DNA of 64,000 bases from Streptomyces rubradiris (GCF_016860525.1 NZ_BNEA01000015.1:3658001-3722000), one strand, 5' to 3'; numbered from the stretch's first letter, positions 27,536 through 36,899 are shown. Translations and numbers: made by a program. Notes: a model not told the origin generated them from the sequence alone.

Positions 27536-28645
27536 TCACTCCAGTCGCGGCCGGGCCCTGACCTGGGCCTGGTCCGCCGCGCGTGCGCCCTCGGTCCAGC
27601 CGGCCGCGTCGCTGACGCCCCTGAGCCGGGTCGTCGTGGTCTGCGGGAACATGGTTTCCAGCCGGCCGGTGACGGCTATCGCGCGCGTGGCCAGCACCGG
27701 CAGCAGGTCCTGGGGCACCTGGGTCTCCGCGGCGGCCGCGAGCCGGTCGCCCACGCGGTGCGCGTAGGCCGCGAGGAACGACTGCCGGAAGGTCTTGGTC
27801 CGCTTGCGCCCGCCGGCCCGCTGGGCCGCCTCGGCCCTGGTCATGGCGTGCGTGGCCTGCACCAGCAGCGAGGTGTAGAGCAGCTCGACGGCCTCCAGGT
27901 CCGCCTCGAAGCCGACGACCGTGGAGAAGCCGAGCGGTTCGTTCCACACCGCGCGGCAGTGGTTGGCCGTGGCCACCGCGTCCAGCAGGACGGCCTTGGC
28001 CTGTTCGTACGGCGGCTCGACGCCGATCCGGCAGGCGCCGGGCGCGTCCGGCGCGGGTGCCTCGGCGGCGAGCAGCGCCTCGTCGACGCTGTGCCGGGCC
28101 ATCAGCTCCTGCGCCTTGGCGCTGAGCGCCTCCGCCTCCTCGGGATACCCGGTGGCCTCGGCCTTGGCGAGCAGCGCGCGGATGCGGGTGAGCATCCGGG
28201 ACGCGGCCGGGCCGGGGGCGCGCCGGGGCTCGTCGTCCAGCGGCTCCAGGGCGGGCAGGCGCAGCAGCAGGCGGTACAGCTCCAGGACGGTGGTGGCGTG
28301 CGAGAAGCGGTCCGTGGCACGGTCGGGGCCGGCGGGCAGCGCGGCCAGCTGATCGGCCCAGCGGCGCCCGCGCGGACGGTCCCGCCCGGCCTGCGCCCGG
28401 ATGAGCGAGGCGGTCAGGTGGACGTGCGGGTCCTCCAGCTCGCGCCGCACCAGTCGTACGACATCGGCGGGCTGCCAGCCGCGTCTCCAGGCCGCCGCCA
28501 CGAACTCCTCACCGCGCCGCGCGAGTTCGGCGTCGGCCTCCGGATCGGCGGCGAGCAGGGAGGCGCCCGTGTCGAGCCCGGTGTCGGTGTCGTCGTAGAG
28601 AGCGGCCCGGAAGGCCCGCTCGACGGTGCTGGCAGTACTGGTCAC
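27536..28645 (-). CDS. DUF2786-domain protein
   Basis: 369 residues. The DUF2786 core is seen as RMLTRIRALLAKAEATGYPEEAEALSAKAQELMARHSVDEAL, here abbreviated to its ends RALLAKAEATGYPEE and AQELMARHSVDEALL. A charged helical N-terminal region and a C-terminal part with RTKTFRQSFLAAYAHRVGDR follow the usual actinobacterial architecture. No function is known. GTG 28645 is taken as start. Confidence 0.85.
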   Translation of the reverse strand: MTSTASTVERAFRAALYDDTDTGLDTGASLLAADPEADAELARRGEEFVAAAWRRGWQPADVVRLVRRELEDPHVHLTASLIRAQAGRDRPRGRRWADQLAALPAGPDRATDRFSHATTVLELYRLLLRLPALEPLDDEPRRAPGPAASRMLTRIRALLAKAEATGYPEEAEALSAKAQELMARHSVDEALLAAEAPAPDAPGACRIGVEPPYEQAKAVLLDAVATANHCRAVWNEPLGFSTVVGFEADLEAVELLYTSLLVQATHAMTRAEAAQRAGGRKRTKTFRQSFLAAYAHRVGDRLAAAAETQVPQDLLPVLATRAIAVTGRLETMFPQTTTTRLRGVSDAAGWTEGARAADQAQVRARPRLE

Positions 28646-29024
28646 AGACCCGATCGTGCCACGCGCCACCGACAGGCGGGGGCGGCTGTCCACAGGCTGT
28701 GGACAACTCCCGTACGTGACCGTCCGGCTGGTCGACGCCGACGACGCGGTGCCCGCCGAGCTGCTGCGGGCGGAGGCGGACCTCGGGGCCGGCTCGGCGG
28801 TAGGCCCCAGCACGCCTGAGGAGTCCTACGGCTCCTACGCAGGGGCGTGACGCCGTACGAGAGTCCGGACCGGTGGGCGTGACGCCGTACGGCTCCTGCG
28901 CCCGTACGGCGCCCGCACGCCCGATGCCGCCACTCCCGCCCGGCCGGGCGGGAGTGACCCCGGGCCACTGTCTCACCTTCCGGAATCCCGCCCCCGCGCG
29001 CGGGCCGGTGCCGAGCGTGGCCGC
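28646..29024. other. Gene-free stretch with a perfect palindrome
   Basis: About 380 bp. A 26-bp perfect palindrome, CACTCCCGCCCGG followed directly by its reverse complement, lies at 28931-28956. A GACGCCGTACG motif occurs twice near 28850-28890. No gene is supported. Confidence 0.6.
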
Positions 29025-29486
29025 ATGATCGACACGTTCGCGGTCAGGGCGTTCCGGGGCGACGGCGAGCCGGCCGGGGCCGGGCCGGCGCCGGACGAGG
29101 GAGCGGGCCCGAAGGCGGGGCCGGCGCGGCGGCGGGCCTTCTGGCGGGGAGCCGTCACCAACCTCCTCAACCCGAAGGTGATCCTCTTCAACGTCTCCTT
29201 CCTGCCCCAGTCCGTGACCCCCGCCCTGGGCCACGTACAGGAGCAGTTCCTCCTGCCGGGCCGCACGATCACGGCGATGGGACTCCTGGTGGACGGCTCG
29301 GTCGGGCTGCTCTCCGGCGGGCTCGCCGCGCTGCCGCGGCGCAGTCGACGGGTGGCGCGCGGCCTGGACTGCTTCAGCGGGACGGTGTTCGCCGGACTCG
29401 CGATACGGCCGGCCACACCCAAGCAGTCAGACGGAACCACATGTCAACCACCGGTTGACACCCCAGAGGGCGCAACCTACGGTTGA
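29025..29486 (+). pseudogene. LysE/RhtB exporter remnant (C-terminal half)
   Basis: From about 29130 to 29410 the frame matches the second half of LysE-family amino acid exporters: FWRGAVTNLLNPKVILFNV, FLPQSVTPALGHV, AMGLLVDGSVGLLSGGLA and a final RGLDCFSGTVFAGLA. The N-terminal half with its first membrane segments is missing and replaced by low-complexity sequence. The open frame runs past the natural end into the promoter of the next gene. Probably a decayed gene. Confidence 0.75.
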
Positions 29487-29490
29487 CGAC
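29443..29490 (+). promoter_or_regulatory. Leaderless promoter with paired GTCAACC-N3-GGTTGAC operators
   Basis: Operator 1, GTCAACC-ACC-GGTTGAC, is at 29443-29459. Operator 2, CGCAACC-TAC-GGTTGAC, is at 29471-29487, 28 bp downstream. A -35 TTGACA (29455-29460) sits in operator 1 and a -10 TACGGT (29478-29483) in operator 2, with a 17-bp spacer. This predicts transcription from about the ATG at 29491. Confidence 0.75.
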
Positions 29491-30237
29491 ATGGCGACCA
29501 ATCAGAAGATCACGTCTTCCGTGCGCCTCGACGACCTCATCGAGGCCATCAAAAATGCCCACCCCGAACCCCTCGACCAGCTTGAGGACGCGGTGATCGC
29601 CGCCGATCACCTCGGTGACGTGGCCGATCACCTGATCGGGCACTTCGTCGACCAGGCCCGCCGCTCGGGCGCGTCCTGGACCGACATCGGCCACAGCATG
29701 GGCGTCACCCGGCAGGCGGCGCAGAAGCGGTTCGTGCCCAAGGAGTCCACCGACCTCGACCCCAGCCAGGGCTTCAGCCGCTACACCCCCCGCGCGCGCA
29801 ACGTGGTCACGGCCGCGCACAACGAGGCGCTGGCCGCCCGCAACACCGAGATCCGCTCCGAGCACCTGGTCCTCGGCCTGCTGTCCGAGCCCGGGGGCCT
29901 GGCCGCGAAGGCGATCACCTCCCAGGGCGTGCTCCTGGACGCCGTACGCCAGGCCGCGACCGCCGCGCTGCCGCCGGCCGCGGACGACGTCCCCGACCTC
30001 GTCCCCTACGCCCCCGACTCCAAGAAGGTCCTGGAACTCACCTTCCGCGAGGCCCTCCGGCTCGGCCACAACTACATCGGCACCGAGCACATCCTGTTGG
30101 CCCTGCTGGAGCACGAGAACGGCCAGGGCGTCCTCAGCGGCCTGGGCATCACCAAGCCGGCCACCGAGGAGGAACTGCACAAGATGCTGGCACTGCTGCT
30201 GGAGAACACCCCGGAAGCGGGCGGCTCGCAGGGGTAG
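29491..30237 (+). CDS. Helix-turn-helix protein with Clp N-terminal repeats
   Basis: 248 residues. The N-terminal 90 residues carry a helix-turn-helix-like segment, ASWTDIGHSMGVTRQAAQKR (about 67-86). The rest is a double Clp_N domain: YTPRARNVVTAAHNEALAAR, SEHLVLGLLSEPGGLA, and the second copy FREALRLGHNYIGTEHILLA. There is no AAA ATPase. This looks like a regulator that senses substrates or adaptors of Clp chaperones, or an adaptor with DNA binding. It most likely controls itself through the paired operators at its promoter. There is no ribosome site, consistent with a leaderless message. Confidence 0.85.
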   Translation: MATNQKITSSVRLDDLIEAIKNAHPEPLDQLEDAVIAADHLGDVADHLIGHFVDQARRSGASWTDIGHSMGVTRQAAQKRFVPKESTDLDPSQGFSRYTPRARNVVTAAHNEALAARNTEIRSEHLVLGLLSEPGGLAAKAITSQGVLLDAVRQAATAALPPAADDVPDLVPYAPDSKKVLELTFREALRLGHNYIGTEHILLALLEHENGQGVLSGLGITKPATEEELHKMLALLLENTPEAGGSQG

Positions 30238-30298
30238 ATCCGCAGGTCAAGCCCGAGATCACGGTCGATTGTCAGACCCGCCTGCCACACTCGCGGAC

Positions 30299-31987
30299 AT
30301 GACGGACCGGTGGGCGCTCGCACCGGCCGAGGACGGAGGCGTGGACGTCGCCCCCCTCGGCCCGGACGGGCTGCCCGCCGGACCGGTGCGGCGGGAGAGC
30401 GATCCCGCCGGGGCGGTGCGGAGCCGCCCGGAGGTGACGCGCTGGGTGTGGCGGTCGACCGCCGAGGTCTATCCGCGTCTGCTCGCCACGGGGGTGCGAG
30501 TGGAGCGGTGCTACGACATCGAGGACGCCGAGACACTCCTGCTGGGCCACGAGGGCCGGTACGGCGAGCCACGCTCGGCCGCCGCCGCCCTGGCCCGCCT
30601 CCGCGGCGGCCCCGTCCCGCCCGATCCGCCGCAGCGCGCGGCCGAACCGGGCGCCCAGTCCCCGCTGTTCGAACCCGCCGGCGCCCCTCTGCCCCTGCCG
30701 GACCTGCTCGCGGTCTACGCCGAGCAGCAGCGCCGCCACCAGAAGGCCGCCCACCCGGACCGGATGCGGCTGCTGACCGCCGCCGAGTCGGCCGGCATGC
30801 TGGTGGCCGCCGAGATGAACCGCTCCGGCCTGCCGTGGCGCGCCGAGGTGCACCGCGCACTGCTGCACGAACTGCTCGGCGAGCGGTACGCGGGCGGCGG
30901 CGAGCCGCGCCGCCTCGCCGAGCTGGCCGACGAGGTGTCCGCGGCCTTCGGCCGCCGGGTGCGGCCGGACCTGCCCGCCGATGTGGTCAAGGCCTTCGCG
31001 CAGGCCGGGATCAAGGTGAGGTCCACCCGCCGCTGGGAGATCCAGTCCGTCGACCACCCGGCCGTCGCCCCCCTGCTGGAGTACAAGAGGCTGTACCGCA
31101 TCTGGGTGGCACACGGCTGGTCCTGGCTCCAGGACTGGGTGCGCGACGGCCGCTTCCGCCCCGAGTTCCTGGCCGGCGGCACGGTCACCGGCCGCTGGGT
31201 GACGAACGGCGGGGGCGGTCTGCAGATCCCCAAGGTGGTCCGGCGGGCCGTGGTCGCCGACCCCGGCTGGCGGCTGGTGGTGGCCGACGCCGACCAGATG
31301 GAGCCGCGCGTACTCGCCGCGATCTCCCGCGACCCCGGCCTGATGGAGGTGGCCGGCCGCGACGGCGACCTCTACCAGTCCGTCTCCGACCGCGCCTTCT
31401 CCGGCGACCGCGCGCAGGCCAAGCTCGCCGTGCTCGGCGCGGTCTACGGCCAGACCTCCGGCGACGGCCTGAAGAACCTCGCCGCGCTCCGCCGCCGCTT
31501 CCCGAAGGCCGTCGCCTACGTCGACGAGGCCGCCCGCGCGGGCGAGGAGGGCCGGCTGGTGCGCACCTGGCTGGGCCGCACCTGCCCGCCGGCCGCCGGG
31601 TCGGGCGAGGACACCGCGGAGGAGGCGGGCATCCCGGGCGGCGAGGAGGAGAGCGAGGGCCAGTCCGGCTGGGTCCCCGGATACGCCTCGGCCGACACCC
31701 GCGCGCGGGGCCGCTTCGCGCGCAACTTCGTCGTTCAGGGCAGCGCCGCCGACTGGGCCCTGCTGCTGCTCGCCGCGCTGCGCCGGGCGCTGTGGGACAT
31801 GGCGGCCGAGCTGGTCTTCTTCCAGCACGACGAGGTGATCGTGCACTGCCCCGCGGAGGAGGCCGAGGCGGTCGTCCGGGCCATCCGCGACTCCGCCGCC
31901 CTGGCCGGCCGGCTGACCTTCGGCGACACCCCGGTGCGGTTCCCGTTCACGACGGCGGTGGTGGAGTGCTATGCCGACGCCAAGTGA
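30299..31987 (+). CDS. Family A DNA polymerase with a degenerate 3'-5' exonuclease-like N-terminus
   Basis: 562 residues, shorter than Pol I. Polymerase motifs: A, VVADADQMEPRVLAA; B, RAQAKLAVLGAVYGQTSGD; C, FFQHDEVIVHC; and NFVVQGSAADWALLLL. The catalytic Asp of motif A and the Asp-Glu of motif C are kept. The N-terminal 170 residues align with the exonuclease region but no complete DEDD set is visible. The equivalent actinobacterial proteins are annotated bifunctional 3'-5' exonuclease/DNA polymerase; the role in the cell is unknown. ATG 30299. Confidence 0.9.
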   Translation: MTDRWALAPAEDGGVDVAPLGPDGLPAGPVRRESDPAGAVRSRPEVTRWVWRSTAEVYPRLLATGVRVERCYDIEDAETLLLGHEGRYGEPRSAAAALARLRGGPVPPDPPQRAAEPGAQSPLFEPAGAPLPLPDLLAVYAEQQRRHQKAAHPDRMRLLTAAESAGMLVAAEMNRSGLPWRAEVHRALLHELLGERYAGGGEPRRLAELADEVSAAFGRRVRPDLPADVVKAFAQAGIKVRSTRRWEIQSVDHPAVAPLLEYKRLYRIWVAHGWSWLQDWVRDGRFRPEFLAGGTVTGRWVTNGGGGLQIPKVVRRAVVADPGWRLVVADADQMEPRVLAAISRDPGLMEVAGRDGDLYQSVSDRAFSGDRAQAKLAVLGAVYGQTSGDGLKNLAALRRRFPKAVAYVDEAARAGEEGRLVRTWLGRTCPPAAGSGEDTAEEAGIPGGEEESEGQSGWVPGYASADTRARGRFARNFVVQGSAADWALLLLAALRRALWDMAAELVFFQHDEVIVHCPAEEAEAVVRAIRDSAALAGRLTFGDTPVRFPFTTAVVECYADAK

Positions 31988-32414
31988 AGGGATGCGGTGG
32001 ACCGTGGGGGCTCGTCGGCGGTGGTCCGGGCTCACTGGCCGAGCGGGGTTCAGCGGGCGGCCGACTCGGCGGCGAGTGGGGGCTCGGCGGCGGGCGGGGG
32101 TTCGGCGGTCGGCCGGAGCTCAGCGGGTGGCCGGCTCGGCGGCGAGTGAGGGCTCGGCGGCGGGCAGGGGTTCGGCAGTCGGCCGGAGCTCAGCGAGCGG
32201 CCGGCTCGGCGGCGAGTGGGAGCTCGGCGGCGGGCAGGGGTTCGGCAGTCGGCCGGAGCTCAGCGGGCGGCCGGCTCGGCGGCGAGTGAGGGCTCGGTGG
32301 CGGGCAGGGGTTCGGCAGTCGGCCGGAGCTCAGCGGGTGGCCGGCTCGGCGGCGAGTGAGGGCTCGGCGGTCGGCCGGAGTTCAGTGGGCGGGCAGGCGG
32401 GGGCTCGGTCCCGT
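31988..32414. other. Intergenic region between convergent genes, filled by tandem repeats
   Basis: The gap between the polymerase and SARP stop codons. Nearly all of it from 32047 on is a 70-bp tandem repeat array, listed separately. No gene is seen. Confidence 0.8.
32047..32400. repeat. Array of 70-bp tandem repeats
   Basis: The landmark CAGCGGG or variant occurs at 32051, 32121, 32191, 32261 and 32331, a constant 70-bp period; the last unit is 52 bp because 18 bases are missing before CAGTGGGC at 32383. Units differ at a few positions. The period is not a multiple of three and the array lies between two convergent stop codons, so it is not coding. Confidence 0.9.
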
Positions 32415-35400
32415 TCAGCCGGTCTCCGGGTTCTCGCTCGGCGGAACCGGTTCACCGGAACCGCCAAGGCCCCCGCCGTCCGGGGCCCCGCCCCGTCCGC
32501 CGACCCCGCCCCGTCCGCCGACCGCGCCCGGACCGCCGCCCGACGGCCCCGCTCGGACAGCGGCGTCAGTGGCATGAGCGGTGTCAGCAGCGTGCGCGGC
32601 GTCAGCGGCTTCGGACGCGTCGGAACCGTCGCCCAGCAGGTCCCGCAGCTCCGCCAGGACCGCCTGCTCGTCCGTGCCGTCCAGTGCCGCGCGTGCCGCG
32701 CGCCAGGCGTCGTAGGCCTCCCTCCGCCGCCCCTGCTCACGCAGCAGCAGCCCGTGCTGGTGCAGGGCCAGTCCGCCCGTGTAGCGGTCGGCGCGGGCGT
32801 CGGCCCGGCGCAGCAGCTCGGCGCACTCCTCGGCTGCCCGCTCGGTCCGCCCCAGTTGCCGCAGCGCGCGGACCAGACCGAGCCGGGACTGGGCCTCGCC
32901 GTGCCAGTCGCCGTGGCCGCCCAGGATGCGCAGGCTCTCCTCGAAGTGCCGGGCGGCGGACTCCGGTTCGCCGAGGGTGAGATGGGCGTAGCCGATGTTG
33001 CAGTGCGCCGAGTGCCGCACGATGACCGCGCCGATCCTGTCCCCGATCGCCAGCGAGCGCCGGTGCTGCTCGATGGCGGCACGCGGGTCGGTGTGCTCGT
33101 AGAGGTTGCCGAGGTGGCTGCGGGTGACGGCCTCGCCGTAGGGGTCGTTCAGCATCCGCGAGTAGGCGAGGCTCAGGCGCAGCGTCTCCCCCGACTCCGC
33201 GAACCGCCCGAGCCCCTCCAGCAGCAGCCCCCGGTTGTTCAGGCAGCGCCGGATCCGGGAGACCATGCCCAGCCGCCCCCAGATCTCCAGGGCCTGGTCG
33301 GTGAGGGCGAGGGAGTCGTTCTGCCGGCCCGTCAGGAAGTGCAGCGCGGCGAGGTCGCACAGCGCGTACCCCTCGGCCACCGGGTCGCCCAGCCGACGTG
33401 CCGCGCCGAGCCCGGCCCGGCCCAGCACCTCCATCTCGGCGACCCGGCCGCTGCGCTGCACGTACGGGGAGAGCAGTCGTGTGAGCACCGAGAGGCAGGC
33501 GGCCGTGCGCGGGTCGTCGGTGTCCGCGTTCCGTGCCACCAGCGCGACGATGTTCTCCAGCTCCGTCTCGCCCCAGGCGAACGCCTGCTCGGCAGACTCG
33601 AAGTGCGCGAGGGCGGCCACGTCCGTGGCGTGCTCGGCCGGCTGCGCCGCGGTCGGCCGCCGCCGGTCGTCCTGGTCGATGCCGGGTTCCACGATCGCCT
33701 CCAGCGCCCGCTCGGACACGGCGGCGTACCAGCGCAGCGCGACGAGGTCGGCCCAATGGTGAAGGGCGGTGGTGCGGGACTCGCCCGCCTCCGGGATCGC
33801 GTGCCCGGCGGCGGCCCGCGCCGGATCAGTCCGCGCGGGGGTGGCCTCCGCGGGGCCGGCCTGTGTATGGGTGGCGGACTGCGCGACGGTGGCGGACTGC
33901 GCAGGGGCGGCGGACTGAACGTGGGTGGCCCGCGCGTCGGCGTCCGCCAGTTCGCGGGCGAAGTCGCGGACCAGGTCGTGGGGCGCGTAACGGCCGTACG
34001 CCGTCTCCTCCAGCAAAGCCACGTCGACCAGGCGGTCCAGCGCGGCCTCGGCGCGCCGCTCGTCGGTGCCGGTGAGACGGGCGATCAGCGAGGCACCGTA
34101 TGTCGGCAGGTCGAGCGCGCCGATGCGGCGCAGGGCGAGGGCGGCGTCCCGGTCGGCCTCGCGCTCGGCGGCGGCGAGCGCGTCGTGGGCGACGGCCAGG
34201 GAGCGGCGGACGCTCAGATCGTCGTACTCCAGATGGTGCAGCCGGCTGCCGGTATCGGCCAGCTGACCGGCCAGCACGTCCGGGGTGAGGGCGCGGCGGG
34301 CGGCGAGCCGGGCGGCGACCACGCGCAGCGCCAGCGGGAGCCGGCCGGTCAGCTCGACCAGCGGGTGGCCCGCGTCCAGCCCCGCGCGTCCGCTGACCGC
34401 GCGCAGCAGGGCAGCGCTGTCCTCGCCGGTCAGCGGGGCGAGCGGGAAGCGCCGGGCGCCGTCGAGTGCGGTGAGCGGCGAACGGCTGGTGACGATCACC
34501 GCGCAACCGGGCCCGGCCGGCAGCAGGGGCCGGACCTGGGCCGCGTTCGCCGCGTCGTCCAGCACCAGCAGGAGGCGCGCGGGGGCGAGCAGCGAACGGA
34601 GCAACGCGGCCGCGGCGTCGGGGTGTTCGGGGATGTTCCGGGGGCCCACGCCGAGGTCGCGCAGGAGCGCGGTGAGTGCCTGGGCGGCGGTGAGCGGGGT
34701 CACGCCGGGGGTGGCGCCGTGCAGATTGACGTAGAGCTGACCGTCGGTGAAAAGCTCCCGCAGCTCATGGGCCACGTGCAGGGCCAGGGCGCTTTTGCCG
34801 ACCCCGGCCATGCCGCTGATCACCGCGACGGCGGGGACGGAGGCGGGCGGCCCGGTCAGCGCCCGGCGCAACTCGCGCCGTACGTCCGCCCGCCCGGTGA
34901 AGTGGGCCGGCGGCGCGGGCAACTGGGCCGGAGGCGGCGTCTGCGGCACGGGCCGGGCGGCGCCGTCCTGCGGGGAACCGGAGACCGAGGGACCGGAGGT
35001 CGCGGGACCAGTGGCCGTGGGACCGGGGTCCGTGGGACCGGAGTCGGTGCGTGGGCACAGCTGTGGGGCCGGGTCCGCGGGGGAGGCGGTTCCGTCAACG
35101 GCGCTCGCGAGGCCGACGGCATCGTCATCAGTAGTGCCCGAGCCGGTGCCGTCGTCGGTACCGGCCCTCCCGGCGGCGGCCGGCGCACCGGCGTCAGCGA
35201 CACGCGGCTCCTCCCCGGGCCAGGGCTCCGGCCGGAAGTCGTCACGCGCCTGCCCACAGCGGTCGCGCAGCACCTCGACATGCGCCTCGCGGACCGCCGG
35301 ACCGGGTTCGATACCGAGTTCCTCCACCAGACGGGCGCGCAGGTCGCGGTGGACGGCGAGGGCCTCGGCCTGGCGCCCGGTGCGGTGCAGGGCGAGCATC

Positions 35401-36137
35401 AGCTGACGGTGGTACGCCTCGCGCAGCGGATGCTCGGCGGCCAGGGCCGTCAACTCCGGGACGAGGGCGGACAGGCGGGTGCCGCCGAGGGCGAGTTCGG
35501 CGTCGTACCGCCATTCCAGCAGGAGCAGCCGGGCCTGCTCCAGGCGCTGCACGAAGGCGTAGCCGCCGATGTCGGCGGGGAGCCCGCTGAGCGGGGTGCC
35601 GCGCCACAGCGCGAGCGCGTCGGCGCAGGACCGCAGCACGCCCGGCCAGTCCCGCCGGGCGTGCGCGGCCCGCGCCTCGGCGGCCCGGGCGTCGAAGACG
35701 TGCACGTCTAGTTCGCCGTGGTCGACCCGCAGCACATAGCCCGGCGGTACGGCTCTGAGCCGCTCGGAATCGTCCAGGAGCCGGCGCAGCCGGGTGACGT
35801 GGTTGTGCAGGGACGCCCGCGCGGAGACGGGCGGCGCGCCGCCCCACAGCGCGTCCTTCAGCACCTCGACGGAGACGACCCGGCCGGGCTCCAGCAGCAG
35901 CGCGGCGAGCAGGGCGCGGACCTTGGGGCTGCCGATGGAACGGACGTGACGGGCGGGAACGTCGGCCCCGGACTCACCGGCCTTCCCGGTGACACGGCGG
36001 GAAGCCACGGGACCAAAGGCCCGGGGCGAGGCGGCGTCCGGGGCCCCGGGTGAGGGCTCGTACGAGACTCCGTACGACGGTCGGTCGTAGAGAACCGGCG
36101 GTCCCAGCAGTCCGAAGCGCAGCTCGCACCGCCGCAT
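32415..36137 (-). CDS. AfsR/SARP-family transcriptional regulator with NB-ARC and TPR domains
   Basis: 1240 residues. Order: winged-helix (OmpR-like) DNA-binding domain about 65-150 (SPKVRALLAALLLEPGRVVS, LHNHVTRLRRLLDD, PPGYVLRV); bacterial activator domain about 155-310 (HPLREAYHRQLMLALHRTGR, ELGIEPGPAVREAH); Pro/Thr-rich linker; NB-ARC ATPase with Walker A GMAGVGKSA and LLVLDDAANAAQ; then C-terminal TPR repeats and a Gly-rich tail. Large SARPs of this type activate antibiotic or developmental genes. No biosynthetic cluster is in view, so its targets are unknown. ATG 36137 has GGAG seven bases upstream. Confidence 0.93.
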   Translation of the reverse strand: MRRCELRFGLLGPPVLYDRPSYGVSYEPSPGAPDAASPRAFGPVASRRVTGKAGESGADVPARHVRSIGSPKVRALLAALLLEPGRVVSVEVLKDALWGGAPPVSARASLHNHVTRLRRLLDDSERLRAVPPGYVLRVDHGELDVHVFDARAAEARAAHARRDWPGVLRSCADALALWRGTPLSGLPADIGGYAFVQRLEQARLLLLEWRYDAELALGGTRLSALVPELTALAAEHPLREAYHRQLMLALHRTGRQAEALAVHRDLRARLVEELGIEPGPAVREAHVEVLRDRCGQARDDFRPEPWPGEEPRVADAGAPAAAGRAGTDDGTGSGTTDDDAVGLASAVDGTASPADPAPQLCPRTDSGPTDPGPTATGPATSGPSVSGSPQDGAARPVPQTPPPAQLPAPPAHFTGRADVRRELRRALTGPPASVPAVAVISGMAGVGKSALALHVAHELRELFTDGQLYVNLHGATPGVTPLTAAQALTALLRDLGVGPRNIPEHPDAAAALLRSLLAPARLLLVLDDAANAAQVRPLLPAGPGCAVIVTSRSPLTALDGARRFPLAPLTGEDSAALLRAVSGRAGLDAGHPLVELTGRLPLALRVVAARLAARRALTPDVLAGQLADTGSRLHHLEYDDLSVRRSLAVAHDALAAAEREADRDAALALRRIGALDLPTYGASLIARLTGTDERRAEAALDRLVDVALLEETAYGRYAPHDLVRDFARELADADARATHVQSAAPAQSATVAQSATHTQAGPAEATPARTDPARAAAGHAIPEAGESRTTALHHWADLVALRWYAAVSERALEAIVEPGIDQDDRRRPTAAQPAEHATDVAALAHFESAEQAFAWGETELENIVALVARNADTDDPRTAACLSVLTRLLSPYVQRSGRVAEMEVLGRAGLGAARRLGDPVAEGYALCDLAALHFLTGRQNDSLALTDQALEIWGRLGMVSRIRRCLNNRGLLLEGLGRFAESGETLRLSLAYSRMLNDPYGEAVTRSHLGNLYEHTDPRAAIEQHRRSLAIGDRIGAVIVRHSAHCNIGYAHLTLGEPESAARHFEESLRILGGHGDWHGEAQSRLGLVRALRQLGRTERAAEECAELLRRADARADRYTGGLALHQHGLLLREQGRRREAYDAWRAARAALDGTDEQAVLAELRDLLGDGSDASEAADAAHAADTAHATDAAVRAGPSGGGPGAVGGRGGVGGRGGAPDGGGLGGSGEPVPPSENPETG

Positions 36138-36899
36138 CACGCCGCTCCACAGCCTTCCCGCGCGGCCGGGCCGACCGCGCTCCGCGGCAAGCGCCTGCCC
36201 GCCGTCGTCTGGCGGAAACCCGCCCCGTCCACAACGGTTTCCCGCCACTTCCTGCCCACCGAACGTCCTGCGGAACCACCCTCGTTCGAGGGACCGTTCC
36301 CGCTCCCGAAGGGCGAGTTCGAGCCAGCCGTTCAGCGGCCTACCGACGAACCGTTGGCCACATGTTAGCGATCCGTTGGCGAATCCTGATGTGATCATTC
36401 CATCGGATCTGGCTCGACGGCGCGCGCGTATGTCGCGTAACTCGGGGGAGTGTCGCCGCAGGCCGGATCCGGGGACGACAAGGGCCCCGGCCGGCGGAGG
36501 TGAACGACCGGGGCCCCGTCCCGCCCCTCCTGTGACTGGAAAGCGCGGCGAACCACGCCCGCCCCAAGGCGATGAAGGCCGCGATCGACGCGATGCCACC
36601 CTTCCGCCCCGTCACCAGCCCCGCAAGGCGCCGGCACATCAAGCCCACGCCCAGTACGCCCCTGAACTCCCGTATCCCAGACCGTCACCTGCGCCGATGG
36701 GCCCTGCCGATACCAGAAGCCTCAGGTCGTGACGCGTGAGTCCGGAACATCATGCCTTCCGGACCATGCGAAGCCGTCCGATCCCGCTAACCGAGCTGCA
36801 CGGCATCCGCTACCATCAGCCTCCCTGGGGGGTCAGGTTTCCGCGCGTGTCCTATGCCGTGGCGCTCACCCCTGTCTTGCGGAGGAGCTGGTCGCCGAG
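36138..36899. other. Gene-free 760-bp region upstream of the TerY-P operon
   Basis: No reading frame shows recognisable protein features. It holds a hairpin at 36482-36516, a weak -10-like TACCAT at 36811, and GGAGGAG at 36881. The GC content falls between about 36340 and 36480, as in promoter regions. The SARP promoter and the triad promoter should both lie here. Confidence 0.6.
36482..36516. terminator. Orphan hairpin
   Basis: GGGCCCCGG (36482-36490) and CCGGGGCCC (36508-36516) around a 17-base loop. It resembles a terminator, but no gene ends near it; it could mark the end of a lost gene. Confidence 0.5.

Noticed and set aside
28626..28850. Plus-strand 74-codon frame
   Set aside because: It overlaps the start of the DUF2786 gene and lacks codon pattern or motifs.
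23159..32400. Possible CRISPR arrays at the 24-bp and 70-bp repeats
   Set aside because: Units are contiguous with no unique spacers, and no cas genes are in the window.
31971..35711. 1246-codon plus-strand frame over the repeat array and SARP gene
   Set aside because: It is the shadow of the SARP gene, extended through the 70-bp repeats; the repeat period breaks frame and no domain is present.
36340..36648. Minus-strand small frame with a hydrophobic start
   Set aside because: It reads through the hairpin at 36482-36516 and has no ribosome site or family match; left as unassigned.
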